Shown: positions 22,644-37,560, numbered from the stretch's first letter. The stretch is 64,000 bases of DNA from Limnomonas spitsbergensis (GCA_037349105.1 JAYJMM010000081.1:930001-994000), one strand, 5' to 3'. Made by a program: numbers and translations. Notes: a model not told the origin generated them from the sequence alone.

Positions 22644-24513
22644 TTTAACGGAAATGTGGATGGATCCGCAGCAGCAGAGTTGCGGAATAAGTATTAGCCA
22701 CTCGAGTTTGTTAAGAGGTTGGATGGATGGAGGCGGATGCAATGCGGATGTGTTCGTGATGGCGTATGGTGATATGTCATGACCCACAGTGCCGTGAGAA
22801 CTACAGGAAATTGCTGTAGGTAGCGTGCCCATCAAGAAACCTGTTTCTTCTGGGATCGATCAATTGACCCTAGGACAATCCTCACTCAGGCAGGCCCTGA
22901 TAATATGACTGATAACTAATGCTTACAGACCCCGCCAGATTGGCTTCAATATGTGGCATTAAATCCATCATCAACTCCACGAGATGGGATCTGTAGAGCT
23001 AGATCAGCTCAGGCTAGGCATACAAATTCGCGTGAATTGATGAATCAGCACAGATTTGTATTATTATAATCATTATAATGTGAACTATAGTGTGAAATCC
23101 ACCCGCTCTCCCAAAGCCTCTGAAAATTAGCATTCCGAAAAGTTGAAGGCTTTGGTGGTGATAACCCCCACCATTACGCCAACCCACACCCTCAAAGATC
23201 CACTGGTTGGGCAAAGCAATAGCCACTATCGCGTCAAAGAAACCAAAGGCCATTCAAGCTTTGAGGTAGGAGAGTCGCTGCTGGGTTTTGTGGGAGGTGA
23301 TACCAGCCTTACAGCAGAGGAATGTGCCAACAGCAGATACACCTGGGGATGCAGTGGCACATGCGGTCATGTGCATGCCCAAGCACTGCCCCAAAAGACA
23401 TTGATGTCAATTCCCAAACAAAGGCGGTGGCAGTACTGGGCTGCAGGCAGGGTACAACTAGTGACGAATCCTGGGTTATGTCGGCAGGGGCTGGACACAA
23501 CTATCAAAAACTATTATCCAGTATATAGGACTGACACCCTGGACTGACATGCTGGTAAAACGGAGATCAACAGTGAAGATAGTTCAGGCTTCGTAGGCCT
23601 ACCATCCTGTGCCATACCATCGTAATTGGCATTGTCAGCTCTGGGTTGGGATTTCCTTTGTACTTTGTTTTATTAGCTTTTTGTTTCGCCCCTTCACTTG
23701 ATTTCCCACTTTCCATTCTTTTATCATGCCCCCTGCTGTGTTTCTTTCCATCTGTCCTCCCAACTCTTTAGTTAGGCGCCCACGCGGCCGAGCCTTTTCT
23801 GAGCAGGGGCCCAGAGGTGTAACGTCATTGACCTGTCAGTCTATCAGTGGAGCGAGCAAGGCATGACCAGCGTTCGGTTTCTTCAGCAGGACACGATGAT
23901 GGTGGAGGCACATAATCCACAGATTACAGAGGGACTCGTAGCCTTTACCCTGTAGGCTCTGGACATTGCGGGGTAATTCAAACTCATCGATCAATGCATG
24001 GTATAAGACTAAAAGGGTGATGTACATCGTAGTCCGGGTTGCAATCCATATAGTTGGCTGTAATTTGGGTACACTAGCAAAGCACGAGGGCCCCTCCTGT
24101 GCGTCCAATGCGTTACTTCTCTCACCAAAGTACTCTAACAGGAAATCTCGAACCGTTAATATCAAAAACTTATCGGGTCCGGATTTCAACTCCTGGGGCA
24201 TCACGACCTCATGGGGCCTACACGAGGTAGTGCTGGAACAAAATAAGCATCGACGAGGATGAAAACCAGATGAAGAGCGAGCGAGCCTGTGGTCGTTTCT
24301 CACCAAAGCTACACCGTCCCCCCCCCCCTGCCCCTAGTCATGCACCCCCGCGGCCGAGCCTTTTTGAGCAGGACCCAGAGGTGACCATAGACACCGTGTC
24401 GCTGTCTCAACACCGTCAACTCTTGGACGCAGTTCTCAACTGGCGCCTTCAGACACCCCACAGCATCGACAAAAATCCGAAATCTTCAACTTTGCCACCT
24501 TTCACAAGCCAGC

Positions 24514-27500
24514 CTATGACGACATTTGCCCCGGCGCTAAGCTTTCGCTCGTGCTGCTTGCTGCCGGCTTCTCCTCAGCCCCCGCCTCCGACGGCGCCGC
24601 AGCTTCTACTGGGACAGGTTGAGCGGCAGAGGCCTCTGCCTCCGGAGCAGACACGGGGGCATCAGCAGGCGCCAAGCCCGCCTCCGCCTTCTGGCTCTCT
24701 ACCATAACCACGGGCTCTGGCCTTGGCGCCTTCACCGCGCTGGCCGCCTGGGCTGCACTTAATGCCTTGGCCGCGCTGACTGCCCTGGCTGCACTTTCCG
24801 CCTGGGCCACGTTGATGGCGTTGGCTGCTTTGATCTTTCCGGCTTGCGCAGAGGCACTTGCGACAAAGCTGCTGGCACCGCCCGCCAATCCCTTCAACAA
24901 TGACAGCGCGGACCCGCTATACACGCTGTATGCCATGCCCCACAAACCGATCACCTGCGCAACAGACACAACAGAGTTCAGGACGGACTGTACCGTGTCG
25001 TATATGCTGCACAGTGCTGTCCAGTTGTCCAACGTTGTACATGCTGTAAGTCAGGTCAGCAGTCCAGCCACATGAGTAACTGAATCACGAAAACGCATGC
25101 CGGTGCTGGTGAGAGCCATCAAGAGGCAGACCCAGCTCAGAGATACGTTAGATGGCTGCAATCTGCAATCGATACGGTATCTGTAGGCACCCGCCGCATG
25201 TGTCCGACAATCTTTGCGGCCACACCTGAAGTGTCGCATGGTTGTTGATCAACGCCGATGCCCCCAGGATAGCGGAGCCCAGGACGAGCAACTACATTCA
25301 AAAGCAAGGCCTAGCAAACGAGCCGCTGCATGTGTCCGACAATCTTCGGCGTCGCACCTGAAGTGTCGCATGGTAGTTGATCAGCGCTGATGCCCCCAGG
25401 ATAGTGGACCCCAGGACGGGCAGAGCCACCTGGGGCTTCTGCAGCTGTTCGAGGGAGTCCTGGGCCTGAATTAAAAATGGGTTGAGACGCATCACGGTCA
25501 GCCACAGGGCAAAGGGGTGGGGTACAGGGTGTCAGATAATATATCGCAGCCGGCAGGGGGGCAAAAGGGTGGGGTATAGGGTCACGGAGTAGATCACAGC
25601 CAAAAGGGGTCGAATGGGTAGGGTACAGAGTTTAGGGCTAAACCTTTAACCCTCAAATATCACAGCCAACAGGGGTCTGATGCGTAGGGTAAAGGGTCAC
25701 GCAAAGGGTGGCAGAGGGATAGGGTGTCTCGAAAAATGTCACGCCAGCAGGGGGGGGAGAGGGGTAGGGTATGGGGTGTCAGGGAGTAGGGTGCACATTT
25801 CAAAGCCCTGCACCCTTCCACATATCACAACTATCAGGGTGGAAAAGAGCTCTACATCAGACACTGGCAGTGGTCAGCTGAAGACATGCACAAGGACCTC
25901 TTGGCCACGGGCCATAATGTAGCTAAATTGTAGCTGAATTTTAGGTAAATAGTAGCTGAAGCATCCTGAAAGGATCCCGGGCACGTACCCTCTTAGTCAG
26001 CACCTCCACCTCATCCTTGATAAGCAGGAGGGGATTGACCTCGTAATCCGGGCCGGGCATTGTCGGCAAGTCGTCCTTCACCCATTGTTGGTAGCCGCCC
26101 TGTACAGGCACGGGCAAGGGCACAAGGCAGAAACGAGGGTGAGGTAGTAGCGATGCATTGGAATGCATGAGGCATTGTCAGCAAATCGTCCTTCACCCAT
26201 TGTTGTTACCCCCCCCCTGCACGTCCAGACACGGGCAAGAGGCAGATACGAGGGTGAGGAAACGACAATTGGAGCACATCCATTGGAATCCATTGGTTGG
26301 CACTGATGGCAGGTCGTCTTTCACTGACTGCTGGTAGCCCCGCACTGCATCTAGGCAAGAGGCAGATACGATAGTTAATTTATGAATGATGATGCACTAT
26401 AATAGGGTCCATTTGAAGGCAAGAGGCATTGTCGGCAGATCATCCTTCACCCATTGTTGATTCAATAGCACCTGCTGCCAAACGTCCAGAAAAGAGGCAG
26501 ATGATAATACAGTATACAGTATACTATGAAAGGAAAGTGCCCGGCCTGTCTCTGCTTTGCGCGCCTTAATTATAAACATGAATAGGACGTCCTACTGGAT
26601 CCTTCTGTCCGCGGCATGTGCTCACTGTACTAGGCATTGCCTGGAAGATGCCCTCTTTTCTGCTTTAGCAGGCCTTCAGTTCAAACACAGAACTTGCCTT
26701 CTTTCTGTTTCAAGAAGGTAATTACTGTTGAAGAAGAAAGCTTGGATAATTTTATTGCACCTTCATCAAAATTGCCTGGATAACTCATTTCTGGTTTGCG
26801 CACTTTAATTTCAAACACGTAATAAATGTAAGCAGATCCCATTAGCAACTAATATTTTTTGCTTGGTGGCACTTTGGAGTTTGGGCACTTAAAATTTTTC
26901 AAGATTGTATGAAGCAATTAATTAATTAAATGACAGGTCTCCAATAGGCCCTCGTAAATCCCTTCAGATCCTGATTTATGCCCTCTTCGCCGGCATGAAC
27001 GCACCATCATTAAAGACGCCGTCTTTCTGTTTTGCGCACCACCATCGCAAATACCTGGTAACCGCCCTCTTCCTTCATTTCAAATACCTAGCAGATGCCC
27101 TTCCTCCACAGCCTGCAGACACTTTCACATGAAAAACACATTTGCAGATGCTCTCTTTCCACGCAGCGCATACAATCCCCCAAATTTCAGAGACCAGTAC
27201 CTGGAAACCTGCTCAATGTCCGCTTTGCACACCTTCATGACAAAGGCCTGGAAGGTCCCCTCTTTCTGCTCTGCGCATAAAACCCCCCCAATTCAGACAC
27301 CGGTCCCTGGGAACACGCTCAATGTCCGCTTTGCACAACGTCATAACAAATGCCTGGAAGATCCCCTCATTCCATTCAGCCCATAAAACCCCCAATTTAG
27401 ATACCGACACATGGGAACACGCTCAATGTCCGCTTTGTATACCTTCATGACAAAGGCCTGGAAGATCCCCTCTTTCCGCAGCGCCTTGGCCACATCCTTG

Positions 27501-27582
27501 GCAACGCTGGAGCCCTTTGAATCCATGATGATGACGTTGGCCAGCTGGCTCTTCACCTCCTTGCGACCGGCGATGAGGGCGG
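24514..27582 (-). pseudogene. Extra copy of rhodanese-like exons 7-10, unit 2
   Basis: Exons at 27443-27582, 25989-26099, 25358-25465 and 24514-24954. No change from unit 1 was noticed in these exons. As in unit 1 it has no exons 1-6 upstream. Confidence 0.8.
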
Positions 27583-28266
27583 CTGAGCACGGAAAAGGCA
27601 CAGGAGGAGGGCAGGCAGTTGGTGAGGGATGGAGGTGGGCACGCAGTTGGAGAGGGAGGGAGGGAGGGAGGGAGGAAGGGAGGGAGGGAGGGGGTTAGGA
27701 TGGGGATGGGGAGGACAGGTAGTTGGAGAGGGAGGGAGGGAGGGGGTTACAATGGGGAGGGGGAAGGGCAGGTAGTTGGAGAGGGAGGGAGGGAAGGAGG
27801 GAAGGGGTTAGGATAAGGAGGGGGGAGTGCAGGCAGTTAGAGAGGGACGGGGGAGTGCAGGCAGTTAGAGGAGCCGGGGGAGTGCAGGCAGTTAGAGAGG
27901 GGGGGAGGGAGGGAGGGGGTTAGAATGGGGAGGGGGGAGGCCAGGTAGTTAGAGAGGGAGGGAGGGATGGAGGGGGTTAGGATGGGGAGGGGGGAGGGCA
28001 GGCAGTTAGAGAGGGAGGGAGGGAGGGGGGGAGGGGGTTAGAATGGGGAGGGGGGAGGGCTGGCAGTTAGAGAGGGAGGGAGGGAGGGAGGGAGGGAGGG
28101 GGTTAGGATGGGGAGGGGAAGGGCAGGCAGTTGGAGAGGGGGGGGGGGAGGGAGGGAGGGAGGGGGTTAGGATGGGGAGGGGGGAGGGCAGGCAGTTGGA
28201 GGGGGAGGGGGGAGGACAGGCAGTTGGAGAGGGAGGGAAGGAGGGAGGGAGGGGGGTAGCAGAAGG

Positions 28267-30097
28267 GCACTGGTCCTGTGCCTTGCACCAGAGGCATCAA
28301 ACAGGGCTGCCCCCTGAGCCCTTTGCTCTTTAGCCTTAAACTCAGTGACCTACCGGCCATGCTTGCAGCCAAGTGACCGGCAGAGGGCATTGAGATGCAG
28401 GCGGGGCGACAGCTACGCTGCCTGCTCTATGCGGATGACCTCTCCTTGCTAGCCCGCACCCCAGCAGGGCTGCAACGCATGCTTGATGCCTTGCATGAAT
28501 ATGCGGCACATAAACAGCTTCAGTTCAATGTCAGTAAGACAGAGATCATGGAGTTTGGCAGCCGCTTAGCAGCGCAGCGCCGACAGCCAGCCCATGTTTG
28601 CGTTTACGGCCCTGACCGTACCGTGTTGAAGCGTGTTTCAGAATTCAAATTCTTGGGCATCACTCGGCACGAAAGCGGCGGCATGAAGAGGGCCATGGAC
28701 GGTAGACAGGCGCCTTTGGCTGCCGCGCTGCACCGTGTTCGCCGCATGGCAGCCAAGGTGGGCCTAAGGCGCCATCTTCCTACCCGCATCAGGCTGGCAG
28801 CTATGTACGCAGCGCCTGCGGCCAACTACGGCGACGTGGTGTGGGCCACCAGCCACCTTCGGCCGCGGCAATGTCTCCAGCAAAATGCAGTCCAGCTTGC
28901 TTCAGCACCTACGCCAGGCTGCGGGGCTACCTGCATCAGCCGCCAGTTGGGGAGTCATGAGAGAGCTGCAGCTCCAGCCACTACAGCGAGACTGTTGGGC
29001 CCATATCCTCCGCTTCTACAATGCAGCGGTGGCACCGGAGGCACAGCAATACAGCCCTCTCATGGCTGAAGCCATGGCAGCAGATATGCAGCTTGCAATC
29101 AGCCAGGGCACTGGCGGCCGCAACTGGAGCTCTGATCTGCTGGGTGCATTAGAGGAGCTGGAGCGGGGGGCAGCCACCCCCACCTTGCGCGGGGCAGCAG
29201 CTGCCTACAGCGCCTACCCGTCACAGAGGTGTTGGCACTCGTTGACGCAGCCTACGAGCAAGCACGGCTGGACATGAGTGGCGGTGGGGACCCCAGGGAC
29301 CCTACCACCGATCACAGATCTGCGGCGACCTACCCCGCCTGGTTCCAGCCCACGGCGGGTGCCGTGCTGGCGCAAGCCCAGAGCTGCACTAGTCAGAGGG
29401 AGTGTGCTTGTGTGCGCACCAATTTGCGACTGCGGCTCAGCGCGATCAGCACTGCTGATACCAGAGGACGGCGCTACGGTCAGCGGCGACAGGCACGCTG
29501 CTGCCAGCGGTGTTGGGCACGGGGGGATAGCGAGCAGGTAGAGGATGCGCTGCATGTGTGCTTCCAGTGCCCTAGTGTCAGGGAGCAGTTACGGGAGCGG
29601 GGATGGGCAGGTCCTCCAGGCGCTGCCACTAACTTCCACCAGTTGTTCCAGGCTGAGCATGGGTGGGACACACTTGCTTTTGTGGACTGTGCTGTGGGCA
29701 TTATTGAGGGTTAGTCTCCAGGGTTTCTGAGGCCGTTGTCGTTGGCCTTTCCGGCCTTCTCTTTTGGTCGTTTTTTTTTTGTTGTTGTTGTTGTTGTTGT
29801 TGTTTGCCCCCTTTTTAGGTTCTTCTCTTCTCCCTTCTGATCAGTAAGGCGCCCTCGTGGCCAAGCAGGGGTGGGATACGCTTGTTTTTCTGGACTTTTC
29901 TTTTCTTAGAGGCTTTGTCGAGGGCTAGTCTCTAGTGGACTCAGGTGTTGGACATGGTCTTCTTTGCCTTCCCGGCCTCTCCTTTTGTTCCTTTCCCCCT
30001 CTCTTCCTTTTAGACTTTTAGTTCCTTCTTTACTCCCTTCTGAACAGTTGGGCGCCCACGCGGCCGAGCTTTGAGCGGGCCCAGAGGTGTAACGTTA
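28267..30097 (+). pseudogene. LINE RT 3' half, unit 3
   Basis: Same breakpoint start, same TGA (28374-28376) and same frameshifts as unit 2. No extra coding damage noticed; the T-run before (TTG)n is one base longer. Confidence 0.85.
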
Positions 30098-31969
30098 TTT
30101 AACGGAAATGTGGATGGATCCGCAGCAGCAGAGTTGCGGAATAAGTATTAGCCACTCGAGTTTGTTAAGAGGTTGGATGGATGGAGGCGGATGCAATGCG
30201 GATGTGTTCGTGATGGCGTATGGTGATATGTCATGACCCACAGTGCCGTGAGAACTACAGGAAATTGCTGTAGGTAGCGTGCCCATCAAGAAACCTGTTT
30301 CTTCTGGGATCGATCAATTGACCCTAGGACAATCCTCACTCAGGCAGGCCCTGATAATATGACTGATAACTAATGCTTACAGACCCCGCCAGATTGGCTT
30401 CAATATGTGGCATTAAATCCATCATCAACTCCACGAGATGGGATCTGTAGAGCTAGATCAGCTCAGGCTAGGCATACAAATTCGCGTGAATTGATGAATC
30501 AGCACAGATTTGTATTATTATAATCATTATAATGTGAACTATAGTGTGAAATCCACCCGCTCTCCCAAAGCCTCTGAAAATTAGCATTCCGAAAAGTTGA
30601 AGGCTTTGGTGGTGATAACCCCCACCATTACGCCAACCCACACCCTCAAAGATCCACTGGTTGGGCAAAGCAATAGCCACTATCGCGTCAAAGAAACCAA
30701 AGGCCATTCAAGCTTTGAGGTAGGAGAGTCGCTGCTGGGTTTTGTGGGAGGTGATACCAGCCTTACAGCAGAGGAATGTGCCAACAGCAGATACACCTGG
30801 GGATGCAGTGGCACATGCGGTCATGTGCATGCCCAAGCACTGCCCCAAAAGACATTGATGTCAATTCCCAAACAAAGGCGGTGGCAGTACTGGGCTGCAG
30901 GCAGGGTACAACTAGTGACGAATCCTGGGTTATGTCGGCAGGGGCTGGACACAACTATCAAAAACTATTATCCAGTATATAGGACTGACACCCTGGACTG
31001 ACATGCTGGTAAAACGGAGATCAACAGTGAAGATAGTTCAGGCTTCGTAGGCCTACCATCCTGTGCCATACCATCGTAATTGGCATTGTCAGCTCTGGGT
31101 TGGGATTTCCTTTGTACTTTGTTTTATTAGCTTTTTGTTTCGCCCCTTCACTTGATTTCCCACTTTCCATTCTTTTATCATGCCCCCTGCTGTGTTTCTT
31201 TCCATCTGTCCTCCCAACTCTTTAGTTAGGCGCCCACGCGGCCGAGCCTTTTCTGAGCAGGGGCCCAGAGGTGTAACGTCATTGACCTGTCAGTCTATCA
31301 GTGGAGCGAGCAAGGCATGACCAGCGTTCGGTTTCTTCAGCAGGACACGATGATGGTGGAGGCACATAATCCACAGATTTACAGAGGGACTCGTAGCCTT
31401 TACCCTGTAGGCTCTGGACATTGCGGGGTAATTCAAACTCATCGATCAATGCATGGTATAAGACTAAAAGGGTGATGTACATCGTAGTCCGGGTTGCAAT
31501 CCATATAGTTGGCTGTAATTTGGGTACACTAGCAAAGCACGAGGGCCCCTCCTGTGCGTCCAATGCGTTACTTCTCTCACCAAAGTACTCTAACAGGAAA
31601 TCTCGAACCGTTAATATCAAAAACTTATCGGGTCCGGATTTCAACTCCTGGGGCATCACGACCTCATGGGGCCTACACGAGGTAGTGCTGGAACAAAATA
31701 AGCATCGACGAGGATGAAAACCAGATGAAGAGCGAGCGAGCCTGTGGTCGTTTCTCACCAAAGCTACACCGTCCCCCCCCCCCCTGCCCCTAGTCATGCA
31801 CCCCCGCGGCCGAGCCTTTTTGAGCAGGACCCAGAGGTGACCATAGACACCGTGTCGCTGTCTCAACACCGTCAACTCTTGGACGCAGTTCTCAAATGGC
31901 GCCTTCAGACACCCCACAGCATCGACAAAAATCCGAAATCTTCAACTTTGCCACCTTTCACAAGCCAGC

Positions 31970-34900
31970 CTATGACGACATTTGCCCCGGCGCTAAGCTT
32001 TCGCTCGTGCTGCTTGCTGCCGGCTTCTCCTCAGCCCCCGCCTCCGACGGCGCCGCAGCTTCTACTGGGACAGGTTGAGCGGCAGAGGCCTCTGCCTCCG
32101 GAGCAGACACGGGGGCATCAGCAGGCGCCAAGCCCGCCTCCGCCTTCTGGCTCTCTACCATAACCACGGGCTCTGGCCTTGGCGCCTTCACCGCGCTGGC
32201 CGCCTGGGCTGCACTTAATGCCTTGGCCGCGCTGACTGCCCTGGCTGCACTTTCCGCCTGGGCCACATTGATGGCGTTGGCTGCTTTGATCTTTCCGGCT
32301 TGCGCAGAGGCACTTGCGACAAAGCTGCTGGCACCGCCCGCCAATCCCTTCAACAATGACAGCGCGGACCCGCTACTATACACGCTGTATGCCATGCCCC
32401 ACAAACCGATCACCTGCGCAACAGACACAACAGAGTTCAGGACGGACTGTACCGTGTCGTATATGCTGCACAGTGCTGTCCAGTTGTCCAACGTTGTACA
32501 TGCTGTAAGTCAGGTCAGCAGTCCAGCCACATGAGTAACTGAATCACGAAAACGCATGCCGGTGCTGGTGAGAGCCATCAAGAGGCAGACCCAGCTCAGA
32601 GATACGTTAGATGGCTGCAATCTGCAATCGATACGGTATCTGTAGGCACCCGCCGCATGTGTCCGACAATCTTTGCGGCCACACCTGAAGTGTCGCATGG
32701 TTGTTGATCAACGCCGATGCCCCCAGGATAGCGGAGCCCAGGACGAGCAACTACATTCAAAAGCAAGGCCTAGCAAACGAGCCGCTGCATGTGTCCGACA
32801 ATCTTCGGCGTCGCACCTGAAGTGTCGCATGGTAGTTGATCAGCGCTGATGCCCCCAGGATAGTGGACCCCAGGACGGGCAGAGCCACCTGGGGCTTCTG
32901 CAGCTGTTCGAGGGAGTCCTGGGCCTGAATTAAAAATGGGTTGAGACGCATCACGGTCAGCCACAGGGCAAAGGGGTGGGGTACAGGGTGTCAGATAATA
33001 TATCGCAGCCGGCAGGGGGGCAAAAGGGTGGGGTATAGGGTCACGGAGTAGATCACAGCCAAAAGGGGTCGAATGGGTAGGGTACAGAGTTTAGGGCTAA
33101 ACCTTTAACCCTCAAATATCACAGCCAACAGGGGTCTGACTGATGCGTAGGGTAAAGGGTCACGCAAAGGGTGGCAGAGGGATAGGGTGTCTCGAAAAAT
33201 GTCACGCCAGCAGGGGGGGGAGAGGGGTAGGGTATGGGGTGTCAGGGAGTAGGGTGCACATTTCAAAGCCCTGCACCCTTCCACATATCACAACTATCAG
33301 GGTGGAAAAGAGCTCTACATCAGACACTGGCAGTGGTCAGCTGAAGACATGCACAAGGACCTCTTGGCCACGGGCCATAATGTAGCTAAATTGTAGCTGA
33401 ATTTTAGGTAAATAGTAGCTGAAGCATCCTGAAAGGATCCCGGGCACGTACCCTCTTAGTCAGCACCTCCACCTCATCCTTGATAAGCAGGAGGGGATTG
33501 ACCTCGTAATCCGGGCCGGGCATTGTCGGCAAGTCGTCCTTCACCCATTGTTGGTAGCCGCCCTGTACAGGCACGGGCAAGGGCACAAGGCAGAAACGAG
33601 GGTGAGGTAGCGATGCATTGGAATGCATGAGGCATTGTCAGCAAATCGTCCTTCACCCATTGTTGTTACCCCCCCCCTGCACGTCCAGACACGGGCAAGA
33701 GGCAGATACGAGGGTGAGGAAACGACAATTGGAGCACATCCATTGGAATCCATTGGTTGGCACTGATGGCAGGTCGTCTTTCACTGACTGCTGGTAGCCC
33801 CGCACTGCATCTAGGCAAGAGGCAGATACGATAGTTAATTTATGAATGATGATGCACTATAATAGGGTCCATTTGAAGGCAAGAGGCATTGTCGGCAGAT
33901 CATCCTTCACCCATTGTTGATTCAATAGCACCTGCTGCCAAACGTCCAGAAAAGAGGCAGATGATAATACAGTATACAGTATACTATGAAAGGAAAGTGC
34001 CCGGCCTGTCTCTGCTTTGCGCGCCTTAATTATAAACATGAATAGGACGTCCTACTGGATCCTTCTGTCCGCGGCATGTGCTCACTGTACTAGGCATTGC
34101 CTGGAAGATGCCCTCTTTTCTGCTTTAGCAGGCCTTCAGTTCAAACACAGAACTTGCCTTCTTTCTGTTTCAAGAAGGTAATTACTGTTGAAGAAGAAAG
34201 CTTGGATAATTTTATTGCACCTTCATCAAAATTGCCTGGATAACTCATTTCTGGTTTGCGCACTTTAATTTCAAACACGTAATAAATGTAAGCAGATCCC
34301 ATTAGCAACTAATATTTTTTGCTTGGTGGCACTTTGGAGTTTGGGCACTTAAAATTTTTCAAGATTGTATGAAGCAATTAATTAATTAAATGACAGGTCT
34401 CCAATAGGCCCTCGTAAATCCCTTCAGATCCTGATTTATGCCCTCTTCGCCGGCATGAACGCACCATCATTAAAGACGCCGTCTTTCTGTTTTGCGCACC
34501 ACCATCGCAAATACCTGGTAACCGCCCTCTTCCTTCATTTCAAATACCTAGCAGATGCCCTTCCTCCACAGCCTGCAGACACTTTCACATGAAAAACACA
34601 TTTGCAGATGCTCTCTTTCCACGCAGCGCATACAATCCCCCAAATTTCAGAGACCAGTACCTGGAAACCTGCTCAATGTCCGCTTTGCACACCTTCATGA
34701 CAAAGGCCTGGAAGGTCCCCTCTTTCTGCTCTGCGCATAAAACCCCCCCAATTCAGACACCGGTCCCTGGGAACACGCTCAATGTCCGCTTTGCACAACG
34801 TCATAACAAATGCCTGGAAGATCCCCTCATTCCATTCAGCCCATAAAACCCCCAATTTAGATACCGACACATGGGAACACGCTCAATGTCCGCTTTGTAT

Positions 34901-35042
34901 ACCTTCATGACAAAGGCCTGGAAGATCCCCTCTTTCCGCAGCGCCTTGGCCACATCCTTGGCAACGCTGGAGCCCTTTGAATCCATGATGATGACGTTGG
35001 CCAGCTGGCTCTTCACCTCCTTGCGACCGGCGATGAGGGCGG
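31970..35042 (-). pseudogene. Extra copy of rhodanese-like exons 7-10, unit 3
   Basis: Exons at 34903-35042, 33452-33562, 32817-32924 and 31970-32413. Exon 10 has an in-frame 3-nt insertion adding one serine after YSVYS, and one synonymous change in the INVAQ segment. Both leave the frame intact, but with so few changes that is weak evidence of selection. Confidence 0.8.
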
Positions 35043-35726
35043 CTGAGCACGGAAAAGGCACAGGAGGAGGGCAGGCAGTTGGTGAGGGATGGAGGTGGGC
35101 ACGCAGTTGGAGAGGGAGGGAGGGAGGGAGGGAGGAAGGGAGGGAGGGAGGGGGTTAGGATGGGGATGGGGAGGACAGGTAGTTGGAGAGGGAGGGAGGG
35201 AGGGGGTTACAATGGGGAGGGGGAAGGGCAGGTAGTTGGAGAGGGAGGGAGGGAAGGAGGGAAGGGGTTAGGATAAGGAGGGGGGAGTGCAGGCAGTTAG
35301 AGAGGGACGGGGGAGTGCAGGCAGTTAGAGGAGCCGGGGGAGTGCAGGCAGTTAGAGAGGGGGGGAGGGAGGGAGGGGGTTAGAATGGGGAGGGGGGAGG
35401 CCAGGTAGTTAGAGAGGGAGGGAGGGATGGAGGGGGTTAGGATGGGGAGGGGGGAGGGCAGGCAGTTAGAGAGGGAGGGAGGGAGGGGGGGAGGGGGTTA
35501 GAATGGGGAGGGGGGAGGGCTGGCAGTTAGAGAGGGAGGGAGGGAGGGAGGGAGGGAGGGGGTTAGGATGGGGAGGGGAAGGGCAGGCAGTTGGAGAGGG
35601 GGGGGGGGAGGGAGGGAGGGAGGGGGTTAGGATGGGGAGGGGGGAGGGCAGGCAGTTGGAGGGGGAGGGGGGAGGACAGGCAGTTGGAGAGGGAGGGAAG
35701 GAGGGAGGGAGGGGGGTAGCAGAAGG

Positions 35727-37560
35727 GCACTGGTCCTGTGCCTTGCACCAGAGGCATCAAACAGGGCTGCCCCCTGAGCCCTTTGCTCTTTAGCCTTAAA
35801 CTCAGTGACCTACCGGCCATGCTTGCAGCCAAGTGACCGGCAGAGGGCATTGAGATGCAGGCGGGGCGACAGCTACGGCTGCCTGCTCTATGCGGATGAC
35901 CTCTCCTTGCTAGCCCGCACCCCAGCAGGGCTGCAACGCATGCTTGATGCCTTGCATGAATATGCGGCACATAAACAGCTTCAGTTCAATGTCAGTAAGA
36001 CAGAGATCATGGAGTTTGGCAGCCGCTTAGCAGCGCAGCGCCGACAGCCAGCCCATGTTTGCGTTTACGGCCCTGACCGTACCGTGTTGAAGCGTGTTTC
36101 AGAATTCAAATTCTTGGGCATCACTCGGCACGAAAGCGGCGGCATGAAGAGGGCCATGGACGGTAGACAGGCGCCTTTGGCTGCCGCGCTGCACCGTGTT
36201 CGCCGCATGGCAGCCAAGGTGGGCCTAAGGCGCCATCTTCCTACCCGCATCAGGCTGGCAGCTATGTACGCAGCGCCTGCGGCCAACTACGGCGACGTGG
36301 TGTGGGCCACCAGCCACCTTCGGCCGCGGCAATGTCTCCAGCAAAATGCAGTCCAGCTTGCTTCAGCACCTACGCCAGGCTGCGGGGCTACCTGCATCAG
36401 CCGCCAGTTGGGGAGTCATGAGAGAGCTGCAGCTCCAGCCACTACAGCGAGACTGTTGGGCCCATATCCTCCGCTTCTACAATGCAGCGGTGGCACCGGA
36501 GGCACAGCAATACAGCCCTCTCATGGCTGAAGCCATGGCAGCAGATATGCAGCTTGCAATCAGCCAGGGCACTGGCGGCCGCAACTGGAGCTCTGATCTG
36601 CTGGGTGCATTAGAGGAGCTGGAGCGGGGGGCAGCCACCCCCACCTTGCGCGGGGCAGCAGCTGCCTACAGCGCCTACCCGTCACAGAGGTGTTGGCACT
36701 CGTTGACGCAGCCTACGAGCAAGCACGGCTGGACATGAGTGGCGGTGGGGACCCCAGGGACCCTACCACCGATCACAGATCTGCGGCGACCTACCCCGCC
36801 TGGTTCCAGCCCACGGCGGGTGCCGTGCTGGCGCAAGCCCAGAGCTGCACTAGTCAGAGGGAGTGTGCTTGTGTGCGCACCAATTTGCGACTGCGGCTCA
36901 GCGCGATCAGCACTGCTGATACCAGAGGACGGCGCAACGGTCAGCGGCGACAGGCACGCTGCTGCCAGCGGTGTTGGGCACGGGGGGATAGCGAGCAGGT
37001 AGAGGATGCGCTGCATGTGTGCTTCCAGTGCCCTAGTGTCAGGGAGCAGTTACGGGAGCGGGGATGGGCAGGTCCTCCGGGCGCTGCCACTAACTTCCAC
37101 CAGTTGTTCCAGGCTGAGCATGGGTGGGACACACTTGCTTTTGTGGACTGTGCTGTGGGCATTATTGAGGGTTAGTCTCCAGGGTTTCTGAGGCCGTTGT
37201 CGTTGGCCTTTCCGGCCTTCTCTTTTGGTCGTTTTTTTTTGTTGTTGTTGTTGTTGTTGTTGTTTGCCCCCTTTTTAGGTTCTTCTCTTCTCCCTTCTGA
37301 TCAGTAAGGCGCCCTCGTGGCCAAGCAGGGGTGGGATACGCTTGTTTTTCTGGACTTTTCTTTTCTTAGAGGCTTTGTCGAGGGCTAGTCTCTAGTGGAC
37401 TCAGGTGTTGGACATGGTCTTCTTTGCCTTCCCGGCCTCTCCTTTTGTTCCTTTCCCCCTCTCTTCCTTTTAGACTTTTAGTTCCTTCTTTACTCCCTTC
37501 TGAACAGTTGGGCGCCCACGCGGCCGAGCTTTGAGCGGGCCCAGAGGTGTAACGTTATTT
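35727..37560 (+). pseudogene. LINE RT 3' half, unit 4
   Basis: Same ancestral TGA (35834-35836) and frameshifts. An additional G near 35878 shifts the frame just before the YADD motif, so this copy is more damaged than the other three. Confidence 0.85.

Larger units (their letters stand above)
20814..28266. repeat. 7.45-kb tandem unit, copy 2 of 4
   Basis: 7453 bp. I could find only one substitution against copy 1 (A at 21670, in the LINE). Contents are identical in order: LINE 3' half, unrecognised ORFs, exons 10-7 of the rhodanese-like gene, GGGA tract. Confidence 0.97.
28267..35726. repeat. 7.46-kb tandem unit, copy 3 of 4
   Basis: 7460 bp. Private changes seen: one extra T in the T-run near 29770, an extra T near 31380, a 3-bp insertion in exon 10 near 32375, a G-to-A at about 32269, and a 4-bp CTGA duplication at about 33138. 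Shares CTCAAATGG, the 12-C run and the shorter GGTAGCG with copy 4. Confidence 0.97.
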